Source: Stenomitos rutilans HA7619-LM2
Lineage (GTDB): Bacteria > Cyanobacteriota > Cyanobacteriia > Leptolyngbyales > Leptolyngbyaceae
NCBI GenBank assembly: GCA_019358945.1
Contig: JAHHIE010000059.1
Span: 1-42,429 of the forward strand
Direction of reading: 5' to 3'
Length of the DNA stretch: 42,429 bases
Shown here: in pieces, positions 42,308 through 42,429 of the stretch
Numbering within the stretch: the stretch's first letter is position 1
Layout of the letters: the number at the start of each line of letters is the position of its first letter
The notes under the pieces: model-generated
The model's input: only the letters and a program-made list of their open reading frames with translations
What the model was told of the DNA's origin: nothing
Database searches by the model: none
Translations under genes and position numbers: made by a program

Positions 42308-42429
42308 TCAATAGGTGTTGCGGGGAGGTAAAACGAGGAAGCATAGACTAAGATGCTTCCAATCGGAAGCACTCCATTTACTACCATGCTGAACCTGAAC
42401 TTAACGCATCTGATGGACGATGCCAAATG
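42308..42429 (+). mobile_element. Left end of an insertion sequence, probably IS1595-like
   Basis: Sequence unrelated to MerR begins at or just after 42308 (GGTGTTGCGGGGAGG may be the terminal repeat). It contains an 8-bp hairpin, GGAAGCAT 42337-42344 with ATGCTTCC 42353-42360, and leads to a start codon at 42386. The element runs off the window, so its right end and target duplication cannot be seen. Confidence 0.6.
42386..42429 (+). CDS. Transposase N-terminus (partial at window edge)
   Basis: The frame reads MLNLNLTHLMDDAK and runs off the window. This opening resembles IS1595-type transposases, which go on to a zinc-ribbon. With only 14 residues visible this is a tentative family call. 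Confidence 0.45.
   Translation, partial: MLNLNLTHLMDDAK

Noticed and set aside
1-42429. CRISPR array, tRNA or rRNA genes, recognised riboswitch
   Set aside because: Looked for regular spaced repeats and for tRNA-like or rRNA-like segments on both strands and saw none; the many GCGATCGC copies are HIP1, not CRISPR repeats.

Overview
The window reads as accessory DNA of a cyanobacterium, probably filamentous and probably on a large plasmid or in a genomic island. The octamer GCGATCGC (the cyanobacterial HIP1 palindrome) and its core CGATCG recur throughout, inside and between genes. Many proteins belong to families that are common in filamentous cyanobacteria (Uma2 nuclease, HIP1-rich two-component genes, SufR-like and HxlR regulators). 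A parA-parB pair with two identical 22-bp palindromes and a tyrosine recombinase point to a plasmid backbone at the left end.

Layout. 1-3.7 kb: end of an unknown gene, a YhcG/DUF1016 nuclease broken by one amber codon, then parB and parA with candidate parS sites. 3.7-8.3 kb: an unusual tyrosine recombinase fused to a pRiA4b ORF-3-like domain, a Uma2 endonuclease and a 533-residue protein of unknown function. 8.2-10.2 kb: a NarL-type two-component pair. 10.3-16.5 kb: an Asn-Pro repeat exported protein, a lipoprotein with a TetR regulator, an epimerase, a GST, a TetR regulator with an alpha/beta hydrolase, and a YdhR monooxygenase divergent from an HxlR regulator. 16.5-19.7 kb: a scar fusing a broken amidohydrolase to a truncated glycine-betaine-type binding protein, then hxlA-hxlB (formaldehyde fixation through the RuMP route). 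20-30.5 kb: small enzymes, regulators and relics, including a stop-broken HAD hydrolase, an isochorismatase and HxlR pair, GrpB, a glycosyltransferase, an HxlR and SDR pair, a TetR tail abutting a beheaded M24 peptidase, a stand-alone TfuA, an ABM and GNAT pair, and a truncated azoreductase behind an MFS pump. 30.5-36.6 kb: a compact set (AraC, VOC, RidA, SufR-like regulator, second AraC, SnoaL-like protein, Rieske protein) tied together by one repeated operator. 36.9-42.4 kb: an AT-rich orphan nuclease candidate, an SMP-30-like lactonase, SDRs, a CMD protein, an ABM protein, and a MerR gene cut by an insertion sequence at the right edge.

How the genes work together (inference). Most of the island consists of one-domain redox or electrophile-handling enzymes next to their own small regulator: HxlR, TetR, AraC, MerR or SufR-like. 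Formaldehyde fixation, an azoreductase, VOC, ABM, RidA, GST and MFS functions suggest a store of stress and detoxification modules. The strongest candidate for an undescribed system is the 30.6-36.6 kb regulon. The motif TAAAG-N6-CTTTA occurs five times there, in the promoter regions of three transcription units plus the SufR-like regulator itself. Two of these regions carry paired sites exactly 46 bp apart.

The segment is also visibly decaying. Four genes are each interrupted by one in-frame stop, one has a 1-nt frameshift, several are truncated, and three vestiges of the same LuxR-type response-regulator tail are scattered through it.
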